From positions 1 to 57,071 of the forward strand of contig WHTF01000013.1 in NCBI GenBank assembly GCA_009379725.1: a DNA stretch of 57,071 nt, in the 5' to 3' direction. Positions 1 to 8,662 of this stretch are shown in pieces. The notes under the pieces are model-generated. The model was given only the letters and a program-made list of their open reading frames with translations. It searched no databases and was not told the origin of the DNA. This DNA is from Deltaproteobacteria bacterium (lineage in GTDB: Bacteria; Desulfobacterota; Binatia; UBA9968). A program made the translations under genes and the position numbers. Every line of letters starts with the position of its first letter. The first letter of the stretch is position 1.

Positions 1-63
1 GAAGCGAAAATTGTCAAACTCCTCGGATTACAAATAAATGAAGAAAGAAGGCTGGATGACCCC

Positions 64-390
64 ATGAAAAACGAATTACAGAACCTTACGGAAGACATTT
101 CCCGGTTATACGAGGAGATCACACAGAAAACCGAATCGCTCGGACAGATCGATAGTATTACTCGTCTCTATGATGAGCTGCAGATGCAGTTACAGGGCAT
201 CTCGACCGACGAGGTTGACCTCCTGCAGACTCAGATCAAGTCGACCCTAGAACAAATGGTTGGCATCAGCAAAAGTCTGGCCGTCATTAAAACCCTCAAG
301 CTTACGCTCAACGGCAACGACGAAATTGGCGAGCATGCTAAAAGAATACAAGCCAATACATCGCCTCGGCGTTCGTTAGAAGATCTTTAG
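64..390 (+). CDS. Small coiled-coil protein of unknown function
   Basis: A 108-residue, highly charged protein with no signal peptide or membrane segment. Heptad-like spacing of Leu/Ile over roughly residues 5-75 suggests one long alpha-helix or coiled coil. I do not recognise a family. The ATG at 64 follows an AAGAAGG purine stretch at about 45-51, which supports this start, but the same frame is open to the left edge of the window, so the protein could begin further upstream. It is the first visible gene of a plus-strand run with the DUF4388 gene 30 bases downstream, then the HAMP and SBP-LysM genes, so it probably serves the same process. Confidence is in the coding call, not in a function. 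Confidence 0.6.
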   Translation: MKNELQNLTEDISRLYEEITQKTESLGQIDSITRLYDELQMQLQGISTDEVDLLQTQIKSTLEQMVGISKSLAVIKTLKLTLNGNDEIGEHAKRIQANTSPRRSLEDL

Positions 391-420
391 AACGTTTCTC
401 GCCTTTACCGGGACATAGCC

Positions 421-1215
421 ATGCAAGGAAATCTTTCACACATTAGTCTTAATGACATATTAATGCTCGCTACCAGCGGAAAAAAGTCCGGCGTCCTCAA
501 ACTCTCTCGAGGCAAGGAGTCCGTGGAAGTTTACCTGTTAGACGGCAGCATCATTCACGCCACCTGCCCCATTGGGGACGGCGAGAAAGCGCTCCTCTAT
601 CCGGTAACCTGGGGGGAAGGCAACTTCGCTCTATTACCTAATGGAGTTCCACCTTCAACAACTATAAAGAAGTCTTCGGCCGAAATCCTCGACGAAGTAA
701 AGGCGATGAGTCGGGAATGGGAAAACATTCTCGAGGTTATTCCTTCGGGCAAAACGGTTTTTCGTATCGCTGATTTAGGTGAAGAACAAAACGGGCCGGT
801 CACTGTTCCCCACGTAGGCTGGCGCGTCCTGAGCAAGATCGATAGCGGTCGTTCAGTGCAGGAAATTGCCGAAGCTCTTCGCATTCCTTATGCTTACACG
901 GCGAAGGTGATCTTCAATCTGCATAAATCTGGCCTTGTCGAAATTGTCGCTCCATCGTCCAGACCGGGCGCCGACCTAGTCCCCACCCACATTTTGGGAC
1001 AAGTAGTCACGCTCTTAACCGAAGTCATGGGCCCCATGGCATCTCTCGTCGTGCGCGATCAAATCGAAGCGTTAGGCGAGGCACAAGAGCGTTTCCCAGA
1101 ATCCAAGCTTGACGACCTAATCGGACAGGTGAGCAAGGAAATCAATGATGGCAAGCTCAGGCAGAGGTTCGAAGAGTCCGTTTATCACGAAATATCGAAC
1201 TTCAAAAAGTTTTAA
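421..1215 (+). CDS. DUF4388 (PatA-like N-terminal) domain protein
   Basis: 264 residues. The first ~90 residues (MQGNLSHISLNDILMLATSG, then GVLKLSRG and an EVYLLDGSIIHA stretch) match the DUF4388 pattern found at the N-terminus of PatA-like response regulators and many deltaproteobacterial gliding/signalling proteins. The middle (~140-180) looks like a winged-helix-like segment with SVQEIAEALRIP and LHKSGLVEI. The last ~60 residues form an acidic helical tail. It is soluble with no signal peptide, so cytoplasmic. Family knowledge suggests a protein-interaction or signalling role rather than catalysis. It sits 30 bases after the coiled-coil gene and 27 bases before the HAMP membrane protein, consistent with a signalling operon. 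The upstream GGGACA is only a weak Shine-Dalgarno. Confidence 0.8.
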   Translation: MQGNLSHISLNDILMLATSGKKSGVLKLSRGKESVEVYLLDGSIIHATCPIGDGEKALLYPVTWGEGNFALLPNGVPPSTTIKKSSAEILDEVKAMSREWENILEVIPSGKTVFRIADLGEEQNGPVTVPHVGWRVLSKIDSGRSVQEIAEALRIPYAYTAKVIFNLHKSGLVEIVAPSSRPGADLVPTHILGQVVTLLTEVMGPMASLVVRDQIEALGEAQERFPESKLDDLIGQVSKEINDGKLRQRFEESVYHEISNFKKF

Positions 1216-1242
1216 CGTACCTGCACTCTAGTCGGAGGAACA

Positions 1243-2025
1243 ATGTCACAAGAGTCTATCTCAATCGAAGGGACGAAAACCCGGAAGCCGCTAAGCTTGC
1301 CGTGGGGAGCAGCCAGTCTCAAATGGAAAATCGGCGCATCATTCAGCGGATTGATTCTCTTGTTGGGAGCACTCGTCATCGGCATCGTCTATTACCTAAC
1401 CGACAGCGCATTGCACAGACAAGTTGATCTGCGCGCGGTGGCTATCGCTACCAACCTAAGCGATGCTTCCGCTGCCTATGTATCGCGGCGCAATACATTA
1501 GAACTGGACGCTTTGATCGCGAAGTATGGCCGCTTGAACGGTGTCGCCTACGCCTACATTCAAGACCCTAAAGGAGAAATCGTCGCGACCAGCCTTCAAC
1601 CGTTCCCATCGGAGCTAAAGGATTTAACCGGCATCGAAAGACGCACGGCCAATTCCCGCGTGACAACCATCCGCGGAAAATCGGTGTACGATACGCGCGT
1701 TCCCGTTCTCGAAGGACAATTAGGCACCGTTCACGTGGGTCTATGGGCTGACTCTGTCCAGGCCGACGTGCGCGGTACCGTTCTGACCATAGTGGGGTTA
1801 ATCGCTCTCTGTCTCGCGGCTGGTATTGGTCTTTCACTCCTGCTAGCCAGCAAAGCGATCCAACCCATCTTGGAATTGAAGGCCAGCGCCGACGAAATCA
1901 GCCGGGGGCAGCTGGATACGCCGGTAACGATTCAATCAAACGATGAGGTTGGCGAGTTGGCTCGATCGTTAGAACGCATGAGAGCAAGCCTAAAAGCCGC
2001 AATGATACGTCTTAGTAGAGATTAA
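1243..2025 (+). CDS. HAMP-domain membrane protein without an output domain
   Basis: 260 residues. A first membrane helix lies at about 31-52, followed by an extracytoplasmic sensor-like segment of ~125 residues, a second helix at ~178-202, then a HAMP domain (~200-252) with the typical P-ILELKASADEISRGQLD and NDEVGELARSLERM elements. The protein stops just after HAMP: no kinase, GGDEF or methyl-accepting module follows. It could therefore act as a sensory half that signals through a separate partner such as the DUF4388 or coiled-coil protein upstream, or be a remnant of a longer receptor. GGAGGAAC lies directly before the ATG. It is 24 bases upstream of the SBP-LysM gene, which might deliver ligand to its outer domain (inference). 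Confidence 0.85.
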   Translation: MSQESISIEGTKTRKPLSLPWGAASLKWKIGASFSGLILLLGALVIGIVYYLTDSALHRQVDLRAVAIATNLSDASAAYVSRRNTLELDALIAKYGRLNGVAYAYIQDPKGEIVATSLQPFPSELKDLTGIERRTANSRVTTIRGKSVYDTRVPVLEGQLGTVHVGLWADSVQADVRGTVLTIVGLIALCLAAGIGLSLLLASKAIQPILELKASADEISRGQLDTPVTIQSNDEVGELARSLERMRASLKAAMIRLSRD

Positions 2026-2049
2026 TCATCTAGGAACCGGAGGAAGAAT

Positions 2050-3471
2050 ATGAACGTAAACAATTTACGCTGGCAGTTTTATTCGCGCAGTTTGTCAATC
2101 TCATTTCTCTTTTTCGTCTGCGGCCTGTTAACACCGGCAGTTTCCATTTTCGCTCAAACGGGCCCCGCAAAGAAAGTCTTTATCGGCTACAGCGGGATTT
2201 CCACGGGTCAGGCACCCGCGTGGATTGCTTATGAACAAGGCTTTTTCCGCAAGTATGGCCTAGACGCTCAACTTCTTTTTCTCGAAGGTGGAACCATAAC
2301 CGTTCAGACCTTGATTTCCGGCGATGTGGTTGCGGCACAAGTTGCAGGCTCTTCGGTAGTTCAAAGTAATTTACAAAAATCTGGAATCGTTTTGATCGCC
2401 GGTTTTTTGAACACTTTGGATTACAAACTTATCGTAGCAAAAGATATTACCCGCCCCGATCAACTCAAAGGAAAGTCTGTCGCGATTGCTCGCATCGGTG
2501 GCTCATCTGATTTCGCCACACGGTACGCACTGGAGAAGTATGGCTTAGTGCCCGATAAGGACGTGGCCATGCTTCAGATTGGCAGCCAGCCGGCAAGGCT
2601 CATCGCGCTTGAAACCGGCAAGATCCATGGTTCCATGATCGCAATTCCAACAACGGCGAAAGCAAAAAAACTCGGGTTGAATACGCTTGCGGATCTTCAA
2701 ATGCTGGGCCTTGAATATCAGCATACCGGTCTAGCGATCAACCAAAAACTCATCAAAACTCAGCCGGATCTAGTACGAAACATTCTCAAAGCTTTTGTTG
2801 AAGCAATTCACTTCTTGAAAACGCAGCGCAAGGAATCGCTGGCGATCATGGCGAAGTACCTCAGAACCGATGACACGGAAGCCTTAGACGAAGCGTACGA
2901 TTCTATCATTCAAACACTGATACCGGAAAAACCCTACCCCACGTTAAAGGGCATTGACACCATTCTACGCGAAATATCGATAAAGGATCCCTCGGCCCGC
3001 AGCGCGCGCCCTGAACAATTTGTCGATTTGACTTTCATAAAAGAACTCGACAGCTCGGGATTTATCGATCGGCTCTATAAAACCCAGAGCGTTGCTAAAG
3101 CTGCGCCACGAATCAACCCAGCTCCGGCCGCCGCCGTTAGCAAGGAAAAAACGCCTTCCATAGATACCAAAGCGAAACCTGCAGCCATGGAGGAAAACAT
3201 AAAGCCGATCGCAAAAACTGTCCGGGCTATGCCGGAAAAGAGTCAAGCTCCCGTAATTACCGCTTCCAAACTTTCTAAACCCGCTGGTCAAGCAGATCAG
3301 CAGTACACGGTTAGAACCGGCGATACACTCAGCAAATTAGCCGAGCGCTTCTACAATTCCACTTCTAAGTGGGAAAAGATCTTCGAAGCTAACAAGGACA
3401 CGGTTAAGAATCCTAACTACATCTATATTGGGATGAAGCTAGTAATTCCCGCCGACGACCAGGCGAGTTGA
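2050..3471 (+). CDS. NMT1/THI5-like solute-binding protein fused to a LysM domain
   Basis: 473 residues. A signal peptide (hydrophobic ~14-35, ending near SIFAQ) precedes an ABC-type periplasmic binding fold of the NMT1/THI5 (SsuA/TauA) family over ~40-345, recognisable from APAWIAYEQGFFRKYGLD and the QTLISGDV region. A Pro/Ala/Lys-rich linker (~346-418) leads to a LysM repeat (~421-469: YTVRTGDTLSKLAERFY ... YIYIGMKLVIP). LysM binds peptidoglycan glycan chains, so the binding domain is predicted to be tethered to the cell wall. This arrangement is unusual: ordinary SBPs of this family end after the binding fold. No permease or ATPase is nearby, so a sensing role with the upstream HAMP protein is as plausible as transport. 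A GGAGGAAGAAT ribosome site supports the ATG. Confidence 0.88.
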   Translation: MNVNNLRWQFYSRSLSISFLFFVCGLLTPAVSIFAQTGPAKKVFIGYSGISTGQAPAWIAYEQGFFRKYGLDAQLLFLEGGTITVQTLISGDVVAAQVAGSSVVQSNLQKSGIVLIAGFLNTLDYKLIVAKDITRPDQLKGKSVAIARIGGSSDFATRYALEKYGLVPDKDVAMLQIGSQPARLIALETGKIHGSMIAIPTTAKAKKLGLNTLADLQMLGLEYQHTGLAINQKLIKTQPDLVRNILKAFVEAIHFLKTQRKESLAIMAKYLRTDDTEALDEAYDSIIQTLIPEKPYPTLKGIDTILREISIKDPSARSARPEQFVDLTFIKELDSSGFIDRLYKTQSVAKAAPRINPAPAAAVSKEKTPSIDTKAKPAAMEENIKPIAKTVRAMPEKSQAPVITASKLSKPAGQADQQYTVRTGDTLSKLAERFYNSTSKWEKIFEANKDTVKNPNYIYIGMKLVIPADDQAS

Positions 3472-3494
3472 TTAAAAATCCGCTGAACAGAAAA

Positions 3495-3523
3495 AGGGCC
3501 GGACGGTGTCTCCGCCCGGCCCT
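3495..3523. terminator. Bidirectional hairpin terminator between convergent genes
   Basis: Arms AGGGCCGGACGG and CCGCCCGGCCCT, 12 bases each, pair with one A/C mismatch around a 5-base loop. Read on the minus strand the hairpin is followed by TTTTT, so it is a good intrinsic terminator for the DUF362 gene. On the plus strand the tail is CTTCAAT, which is weaker. It lies in the gap between converging transcription units. Confidence 0.8.
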
Positions 3524-3539
3524 CTTCAATACGCTTACC

Positions 3540-4535
3540 CTAACCTTCTAAGCTCTTTAGACCCTTAAACTCTTCGATGACACGAAAATCCCGCTGCATT
3601 CTTTCGAGATTCTCTCCTATCTGCTCGATTTTGTCGTAATTGATATTACCCAAGAACTCTCCCGCGCTAGCCAAATACTCTATCTTTCGCGGTTCAATTT
3701 TCATCAACCTCGCCGCGGTCGCGTCCACTGCAACCAGATCATCTCCAAAAATCAGCATCCCGCTTTCTTTGGCCTGCCCTTGCAGCGGACCATTTCCTTC
3801 CATGCCGACGATGCCGTCGACGATTGCGAACTGCGGAATAGGTAACGAGCTGTTAATGTCTAGAATACTATTGTGAATCCCCTGCCAATGAAGAATATTC
3901 TTGGGCCAGCCATACACCAAGCCGGGAACTACGCCGAACATGTTTTTTAACGAGAGCGTCACGCCCGCCCAATGATGCGTTTTCAGCTTCGGCATCGATA
4001 CCAGGAGATCGGCATTGTAGAGGGTCTCCGGCAGATAAAGATGCTTGAGGCTAGTAAAGCTGCTACGCAAACGGGTCGGACGCACATCGTCGCTATTCAG
4101 ATCTACATAGCGAACACTATGCGCCTTCATTACCCCATACATTCCGGAAGCCGTCAGCAGATATTCATTGTCTCGACGATGTCCTGGGCCTTCAGCGACA
4201 ACAACCTCCGCCGCCCCAAGACCGCGAAAGGAGTCGATCGCAGCTTCGATCACGGCTGGATTGGTATTGATGACGCCATTAGGATCGAACTCTACCAGAT
4301 TTGGCTTTAGAACAATCCGCTTACCTTTTACTTCCAGCCGGAAAAGCTTAATCCCCCTGGTTATTACTTCCTTGAGCGGAAGATCGTAGCGTGCTGCTTC
4401 AAGAATCGCGACGCGCGAAAGTTTTTTTCTGCGAAACGCCGACGGATGCCACAAGACACGCTGTTCGCAGGCCGGCACCAACGGGAGCAGCGAACCGAGA
4501 GCGGAGTACTTAATGAAGTTTCTTCGGCTAATCAT
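3540..4535 (-). CDS. Tat-exported DUF362-family protein
   Basis: 331 residues. The N-terminus MISRRNFIKYSALGSLLPLV is a textbook twin-arginine signal (S-R-R-x-F-I-K); the VPAC at residue 20-23 could be a lipobox, making this a Tat lipoprotein. The body matches DUF362 (for example AVVDPL-type segments VLKPNLVEF, VVVAEGPGHRRDNEYLL, LVSMPKLKTHHWAGVTLSLKNMFG and DDLVAVDATAARLM). I see no ferredoxin-type Cys clusters, unlike some DUF362 relatives. The biochemical role of DUF362 is not established. The gene starts 3 bases after the stop of the prenyltransferase-repeat gene, so the two are co-transcribed and probably act together. A tatA/B-tatC pair at 31908-32932 would supply the exporter. Confidence 0.85.
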   Translation of the reverse strand: MISRRNFIKYSALGSLLPLVPACEQRVLWHPSAFRRKKLSRVAILEAARYDLPLKEVITRGIKLFRLEVKGKRIVLKPNLVEFDPNGVINTNPAVIEAAIDSFRGLGAAEVVVAEGPGHRRDNEYLLTASGMYGVMKAHSVRYVDLNSDDVRPTRLRSSFTSLKHLYLPETLYNADLLVSMPKLKTHHWAGVTLSLKNMFGVVPGLVYGWPKNILHWQGIHNSILDINSSLPIPQFAIVDGIVGMEGNGPLQGQAKESGMLIFGDDLVAVDATAARLMKIEPRKIEYLASAGEFLGNINYDKIEQIGENLERMQRDFRVIEEFKGLKSLEG

Positions 4536-4538
4536 CGT

Positions 4539-5444
4539 CTATATGCGAAATGCCATTGCTTCGTTGACCGAAGCTATAAGTGATAATGCGATAGTTTTGG
4601 TTTCACCAAGGAACCCCGTCAGCTCGAAACGCCTGTCGATTTGCTGCTTCCATTCCGAAGTATTCTGCCCGTAAACTGACAAACAAATCGATCCCCAGCT
4701 CAAAGCTAATCCGGAGTCGGTCTCCTGCATCATCTTCCGTAAGGCACGCAGGCTATCTTGGTTGCCTTGAGTTGCCCGGCGATCTTGCAGAGCGATCAGC
4801 GCCACGGCGGTTACGTCAGGATAGGGCCAGAGCGTCTCACCGAAAACTTTTGAGTTTCCATAGTTCCAGCCTCCGCCTTCGCACATGCGATCATAGATCA
4901 TCAATTCGCCCTGGTGAACCCTCTCCTCTATGTTTGTTCCGGGAAGACTGGAACGAACTTTTTTCAAGGCGATCAGCGCATAACTCGTCGGTTCGACCCA
5001 GCTAAATGTCCTTGGAACCCAGGACCAGCCGATAAGCCCCGGATCTAGATCAACAACGGTAGTACGGCGAGGGGACAATACCGAGATCACTCGCGCAAGC
5101 AGGCCAGGCGTTCGGCCCTCCTGATTTAACAACCAGCGAGTTGCCCTCGTCATTTGCTCCTGGTAACGGGGGAACCGGCTCAACGCTATGATCGCCAGCG
5201 CAGTGGTCCAGGATGCAGAGATTGACGTATCGCTCAGTGGCCAGCTTCCCTTGGCGTGTTGACGCTGAATCAGCCAGTCCAAGCCGCCTTTGATACTTCC
5301 CATCGAGTGGTCGTTTTTCAGAGTGTCTAAGGCTAAGACACTGAGGGAGGTGCACTCTGTATTGCTGCTCTTATAAGGCAACGCCCCCCATCCCCCGTCG
5401 GGGCGTTGCGTATTCATTAGCAATTTGGCAGCAGCACCAATCAT
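4539..5444 (-). CDS. Prenyltransferase/squalene-oxidase repeat (alpha-alpha barrel) protein
   Basis: 301 residues with several QW-type repeats: QRPDGGWG near the start, QHAKGSWP at ~65, a GEGGWNYG-like motif (CEGGGWNYGN) at ~190 and repeated helical TTALAIIALSR / SYALIALKK / VTAVALIALQD segments. This is the alpha-alpha toroid fold shared by squalene-hopene cyclases and protein prenyltransferase beta subunits. It is less than half the length of a hopene cyclase and I find no DxDD acid motif, so terpene cyclase activity is unlikely. No signal peptide is obvious. It is the first gene of the pair with DUF362. The Shine-Dalgarno before the ATG is weak, so the start is moderately certain. Confidence 0.8.
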   Translation of the reverse strand: MIGAAAKLLMNTQRPDGGWGALPYKSSNTECTSLSVLALDTLKNDHSMGSIKGGLDWLIQRQHAKGSWPLSDTSISASWTTALAIIALSRFPRYQEQMTRATRWLLNQEGRTPGLLARVISVLSPRRTTVVDLDPGLIGWSWVPRTFSWVEPTSYALIALKKVRSSLPGTNIEERVHQGELMIYDRMCEGGGWNYGNSKVFGETLWPYPDVTAVALIALQDRRATQGNQDSLRALRKMMQETDSGLALSWGSICLSVYGQNTSEWKQQIDRRFELTGFLGETKTIALSLIASVNEAMAFRI

Positions 5445-5812
5445 CTCGAAACGTCCAGCGTCACTGTAACTCTCCGAATTTGCGTTGCGATGCGTGGTTG
5501 TCTAAAGAAACGCTGATCACATCAAGTATAGCCATAGCCCAGCGGTTTTCGTCGCGTCCATCTTCATCGCTAAATAAACAACGTCCTGAAAGCAATGGCA
5601 ACAAGAAACGGCTCTAAAAAGGAACTTACCCAGCGCGGCTTTGCATTCCAAAGACGTTAGAAATGACTGCTTTTCAGAACAAGGAAGCAGTAGAGAGCAG
5701 AAAAGTGTTTTTTGGGGGTAGGATCAGGACGGAACACTGATGATCGAGTAGCTTTCTCCCGCCCGTTTCGAAGCAGCGGTATCGTCGTCAAAACGCGACC
5801 ATTCCTACTGCG
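5445..5812. other. 368-base gap, no gene seen
   Basis: This gap holds the upstream region of the prenyltransferase-repeat gene and the 3' region of the DsbA-fusion gene (both minus strand). The only open frames are trivial (for example 17 codons at about 5595). I found no clear sigma-70 promoter, tRNA-like fold or U-tract terminator. Confidence 0.5.
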
Positions 5813-6856
5813 TCACTTCGCGCGCGCCAACTCCTCATCGATCATCGCTGCGAACGCTTCCACCGGCTGAGCACCAGTGATTTCACGACCGTTGATGAAA
5901 AAAGCTGGAGTTCCGGTCAGGCCCAAGCCGGCACCCTCATTCACATCCTTTTGCACGACAGCCTTGAATTTGCCGCTACTTAAGCATGTTTCAAAGGAAT
6001 CTTTGTTCAACCCCACTTCTTTCGCGTAGGACCTCAAATCCTCCGGCGCCGCCTTCGGCGACGACGCATAAAGCTTGTCGTGATACTCCCAGAACTTACC
6101 CTGGTCACCGGCGCAGCGAGCCGCCTCGGCGGCTTGTCGAGCCTGGGGATGAATGCTATCCAAAGGAAGGTCTTTATGCACAACCCGTACTTTGCCATTA
6201 TAACGAGTAAGAATTTCGCCCAGGATCGGCTGAGCCTGTTTACAAAACGGACATTGAAAATCCTCAAACTTGACGATCGTCACCGGTGTACTATCTTTGC
6301 CTTTGGATGGGGCGTCCAAAACGTTGATATCCGTCCGAAGCACCGGGGGTGGTTTTAAGTACCTCACGATTTTTGATTTTTCCCTGAGGGTCTGGAGATA
6401 TAAATTCCGCTTAGCGTCGCTTCTCTGCTTGAGAAGAAAGGCTTGAAGCTGAGCTTTGACTTGCTCGAATGGGACTGGCACCCGGACTTTGTTTGACTCG
6501 TAGAATGCTTTAATTTCAGATTCGCTCATTGGCGGTATACTAGATTCAACCTCATTTTCCAACAGTGTCGCGACAGACATACCTCTTCGATCAGCTTCCT
6601 GCTTGAGTAATGAATCGTTAATCCACTGATCAATCGTGTCTCGCCTGATCTCGTAGATCTGACGTTGAAGCATTAAAAGTTTGCGAGCGTTTGCGGCGTC
6701 GACCTGTCGCTCATTTATCGCAACGCCGTTCACTTCAGCCAGCTTGGTTTCACGTGCGAGTGGTTTGCAAGAAGCTTGAAGGAGTACAAAAAACGAAACC
6801 AGCCAAAACAACCAAATAGCTACGAAATTTTTGTAGCGCAGGAAAAGGGCATACAT
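5813..6856 (-). CDS. SurA/parvulin-N-like plus DsbA-type thiol oxidoreductase fusion
   Basis: 347 residues. An N-terminal membrane helix (~10-28) ends in LQASC, a possible but imperfect lipobox. Residues ~38-165 resemble the chaperone-like N-terminal part of peptidyl-prolyl isomerases (LAEVNGVAINERQVD, IDQWINDSLLKQEADRRG, SESEIKAFYESNK). Residues ~185-345 are a DsbA-family thioredoxin fold with the active site CPFC at 202-205 and the cis-Pro loop at GLTGTPAFFINGR. This architecture is known from secreted thiol oxidoreductases of deltaproteobacteria. It lies downstream of tadG in the same direction, and TadG and the TadE proteins are rich in cysteine, so disulfide formation in pilus parts is a likely job (inference). 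Upstream Shine-Dalgarno is weak. Confidence 0.88.
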   Translation of the reverse strand: MYALFLRYKNFVAIWLFWLVSFFVLLQASCKPLARETKLAEVNGVAINERQVDAANARKLLMLQRQIYEIRRDTIDQWINDSLLKQEADRRGMSVATLLENEVESSIPPMSESEIKAFYESNKVRVPVPFEQVKAQLQAFLLKQRSDAKRNLYLQTLREKSKIVRYLKPPPVLRTDINVLDAPSKGKDSTPVTIVKFEDFQCPFCKQAQPILGEILTRYNGKVRVVHKDLPLDSIHPQARQAAEAARCAGDQGKFWEYHDKLYASSPKAAPEDLRSYAKEVGLNKDSFETCLSSGKFKAVVQKDVNEGAGLGLTGTPAFFINGREITGAQPVEAFAAMIDEELARAK

Positions 6857-6979
6857 ATTTCTTTTACTCAGATTCTAATTCCGCAATGATCACTGCGAAA
6901 GGAAACACCATTGTAACATCGCAGCATCGTCCAGGGTGATTCGTACGCCAAACCATAAAGTCTCGTTGGTCGGACGCAA

Positions 6980-8098
6980 TTACATCCCTGACTTGGTGTC
7001 CCTTAGAAGTACCGGTTTATAACATTGAGTCGACGTGTTAAATAGGTCTGAGGGACATGAAAGATCACCATAAATCGCAAAGGGATTTTTGCTTTGTACA
7101 GCCGAAATACAAAGTGTCGCCCAGCCCTTTAGTGTTTCACACTGGTTGATCGTGCTGATTTTTTGGTCAACGTATGGAATCAAAAAACAGTCCTCTGGCT
7201 GTGACCAGCCGTCATTTCCAAAGAGTTCATCGACTCTCTTAACCAGTGGTGGAATGTTGCCGTTGTTGAGACAGATAGGCTGACCGACACTTGAGAACTG
7301 ATTGTTTTTCTCACAGCTTTTTGTGGCGTCAAGCAACTCCTCTACAGCGTCCTCAGAGGTTGGTCCCGAAGGCATCAAGTTAGTCCAACCCGCAGTATCA
7401 GACGGATCAGGATGCCTTATAAGTTGGCAATTCGTACCGGTGACAACACCACCGCTGCTTGTACAACCACCCGCACACAGTTTCGGTACGCTATTACCCG
7501 TGGCATCTACTTGATCGTTGCACCAAGGATTCGTCGATTCTAGTGCGGGACAACCCGTGACAACAACTGGCATTGAAGGCAGCGCCTTAAGAGCGGCGAC
7601 TGCGCTAACATTAACATTAGCAATGCTTGATACGTTCGCACCGAAAAGATTGAGCAACGGGGTCAAAAACGTTGGTGTGTTGATCGATGTCCCGGAAGTG
7701 TCCGTCGTATACGGGTTGGTCTCCTCAAGTGCCACCCTAATACCATTCGCGCCGGCCGGTAGGCTCCCGACCTGTGTGATAGTTTGAGTCGCGGGATCAT
7801 ACTTAACTAGAGTAACATTGGGACCATTAACGGTACCGTCTATAGGATTGGCGAGGCTCTTTACGTAGTCGTTCGTCAGGTTCAGCTCTTCAATTCTTGT
7901 TTTTATCGCGTTAGGGTCACCCGTAGGAATTCCCGTCACACCGGTTAACGCCGCTGCATCCATGGCAGGCTGCCCCTGAGCTCGGTTGTATGCCAACCAA
8001 CCAGTATCCAAACCCATGCCTACAAAGATTAACAGGAGCACTATCATCAACGTGGCCAAGACCAAAATCGAGCCGCTTTCATTTCTCAGGCACTTCAT
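6980..8098 (-). CDS. tadG: TadG-like pilus-assembly protein, Cys-rich
   Basis: 372 residues from the chosen start. An N-terminal membrane helix (GSILVLATLMIVLLLIFVGM) is followed by the TadE/TadG-type stretch LDTGWLAYNRAQGQPAMDAAALTG, which defines Flp pilus-assembly TadE/G-like proteins. The C-terminal ~180 residues carry about 12 cysteines, unusually many for this family, suggesting a disulfide-stabilised outer domain. I chose the ATG at 8098 because GGAGG lies 5 bases upstream. An in-frame ATG at 8131 would overlap the tadE stop and has no comparable ribosome site. The protein is predicted to be inner-membrane anchored and to assist assembly or cap the pilus. It is the last tad gene before the DsbA fusion. 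Confidence 0.88.
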   Translation of the reverse strand: MKCLRNESGSILVLATLMIVLLLIFVGMGLDTGWLAYNRAQGQPAMDAAALTGVTGIPTGDPNAIKTRIEELNLTNDYVKSLANPIDGTVNGPNVTLVKYDPATQTITQVGSLPAGANGIRVALEETNPYTTDTSGTSINTPTFLTPLLNLFGANVSSIANVNVSAVAALKALPSMPVVVTGCPALESTNPWCNDQVDATGNSVPKLCAGGCTSSGGVVTGTNCQLIRHPDPSDTAGWTNLMPSGPTSEDAVEELLDATKSCEKNNQFSSVGQPICLNNGNIPPLVKRVDELFGNDGWSQPEDCFLIPYVDQKISTINQCETLKGWATLCISAVQSKNPFAIYGDLSCPSDLFNTSTQCYKPVLLRDTKSGM

Positions 8099-8124
8099 CG
8101 CAACCTCCGACCGCCTCTGACGGC

Positions 8125-8619
8125 CTAACATTTCGTACTCGGTGCATACGGCTGCAACTCGTAACGGATTTCAGTGGAACGTGTAATAGGCAAATCAAGA
8201 TCGGTCACAAATCCGAAGAGACCCATCAGGCGATAAAGACCAAAAGGATAGTTCCCGTCGGCGCTGACGGTTATTGTGCGCATGCAAGCAGCGCCGGAGG
8301 CGCCCGATAGGGTCACTGTTATGGTCGCGTCCGATAAACGCTCGGGCATTCTCTCCCTTATTTCTGCGAGAACGCTTCCCGCTGGCTGACCCGAACACGG
8401 CATCGTACAGCTACCGCTGGGATCAGGAACAGTTGCCCCTATTCGAGCGCCCTCCCTTACCGCATTTTGCGTTAAATGAGCCGTGAACAAGGCGATCCCA
8501 AAATCGAAAGGCACATACAGAGCTATTAATAGTAAAGGAGTAATAAGAGTAATTTCAACGATGCTCTGCCCCCGCCGGTCAGCTAGAATGTTTTTTCTTT
8601 CGGGTTTGACAGTTTTCAT
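8125..8619 (-). CDS. tadE: TadE-like pseudopilin (first of two)
   Basis: 164 residues with the TadE signature: RRGQSIVEITLITPLLLIAL, where a Gly precedes the hydrophobic helix and Glu lies at the +5-like position, then LTQNAVREGARIGA. TadE proteins are minor pseudopilins processed by the prepilin peptidase and inserted in the inner membrane. A CTMPC motif (~residue 76-80) and three further cysteines (including CMRT and a C-terminal Cys) are visible, matching the cysteine richness of TadG. It lies 26 bases upstream of the chosen tadG start and 43 bases after the second tadE in the same transcript. Shine-Dalgarno is weak. Confidence 0.88.
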   Translation of the reverse strand: MKTVKPERKNILADRRGQSIVEITLITPLLLIALYVPFDFGIALFTAHLTQNAVREGARIGATVPDPSGSCTMPCSGQPAGSVLAEIRERMPERLSDATITVTLSGASGAACMRTITVSADGNYPFGLYRLMGLFGFVTDLDLPITRSTEIRYELQPYAPSTKC

Positions 8620-8662
8620 AATGCACCAACGATTTTATAAGCGACGTCCAGGCCTATCGGCT

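Noticed and set aside
4539-5444. Squalene-hopene cyclase
   Set aside because: Length is under half of a cyclase and the DxDD catalytic motif is not present.
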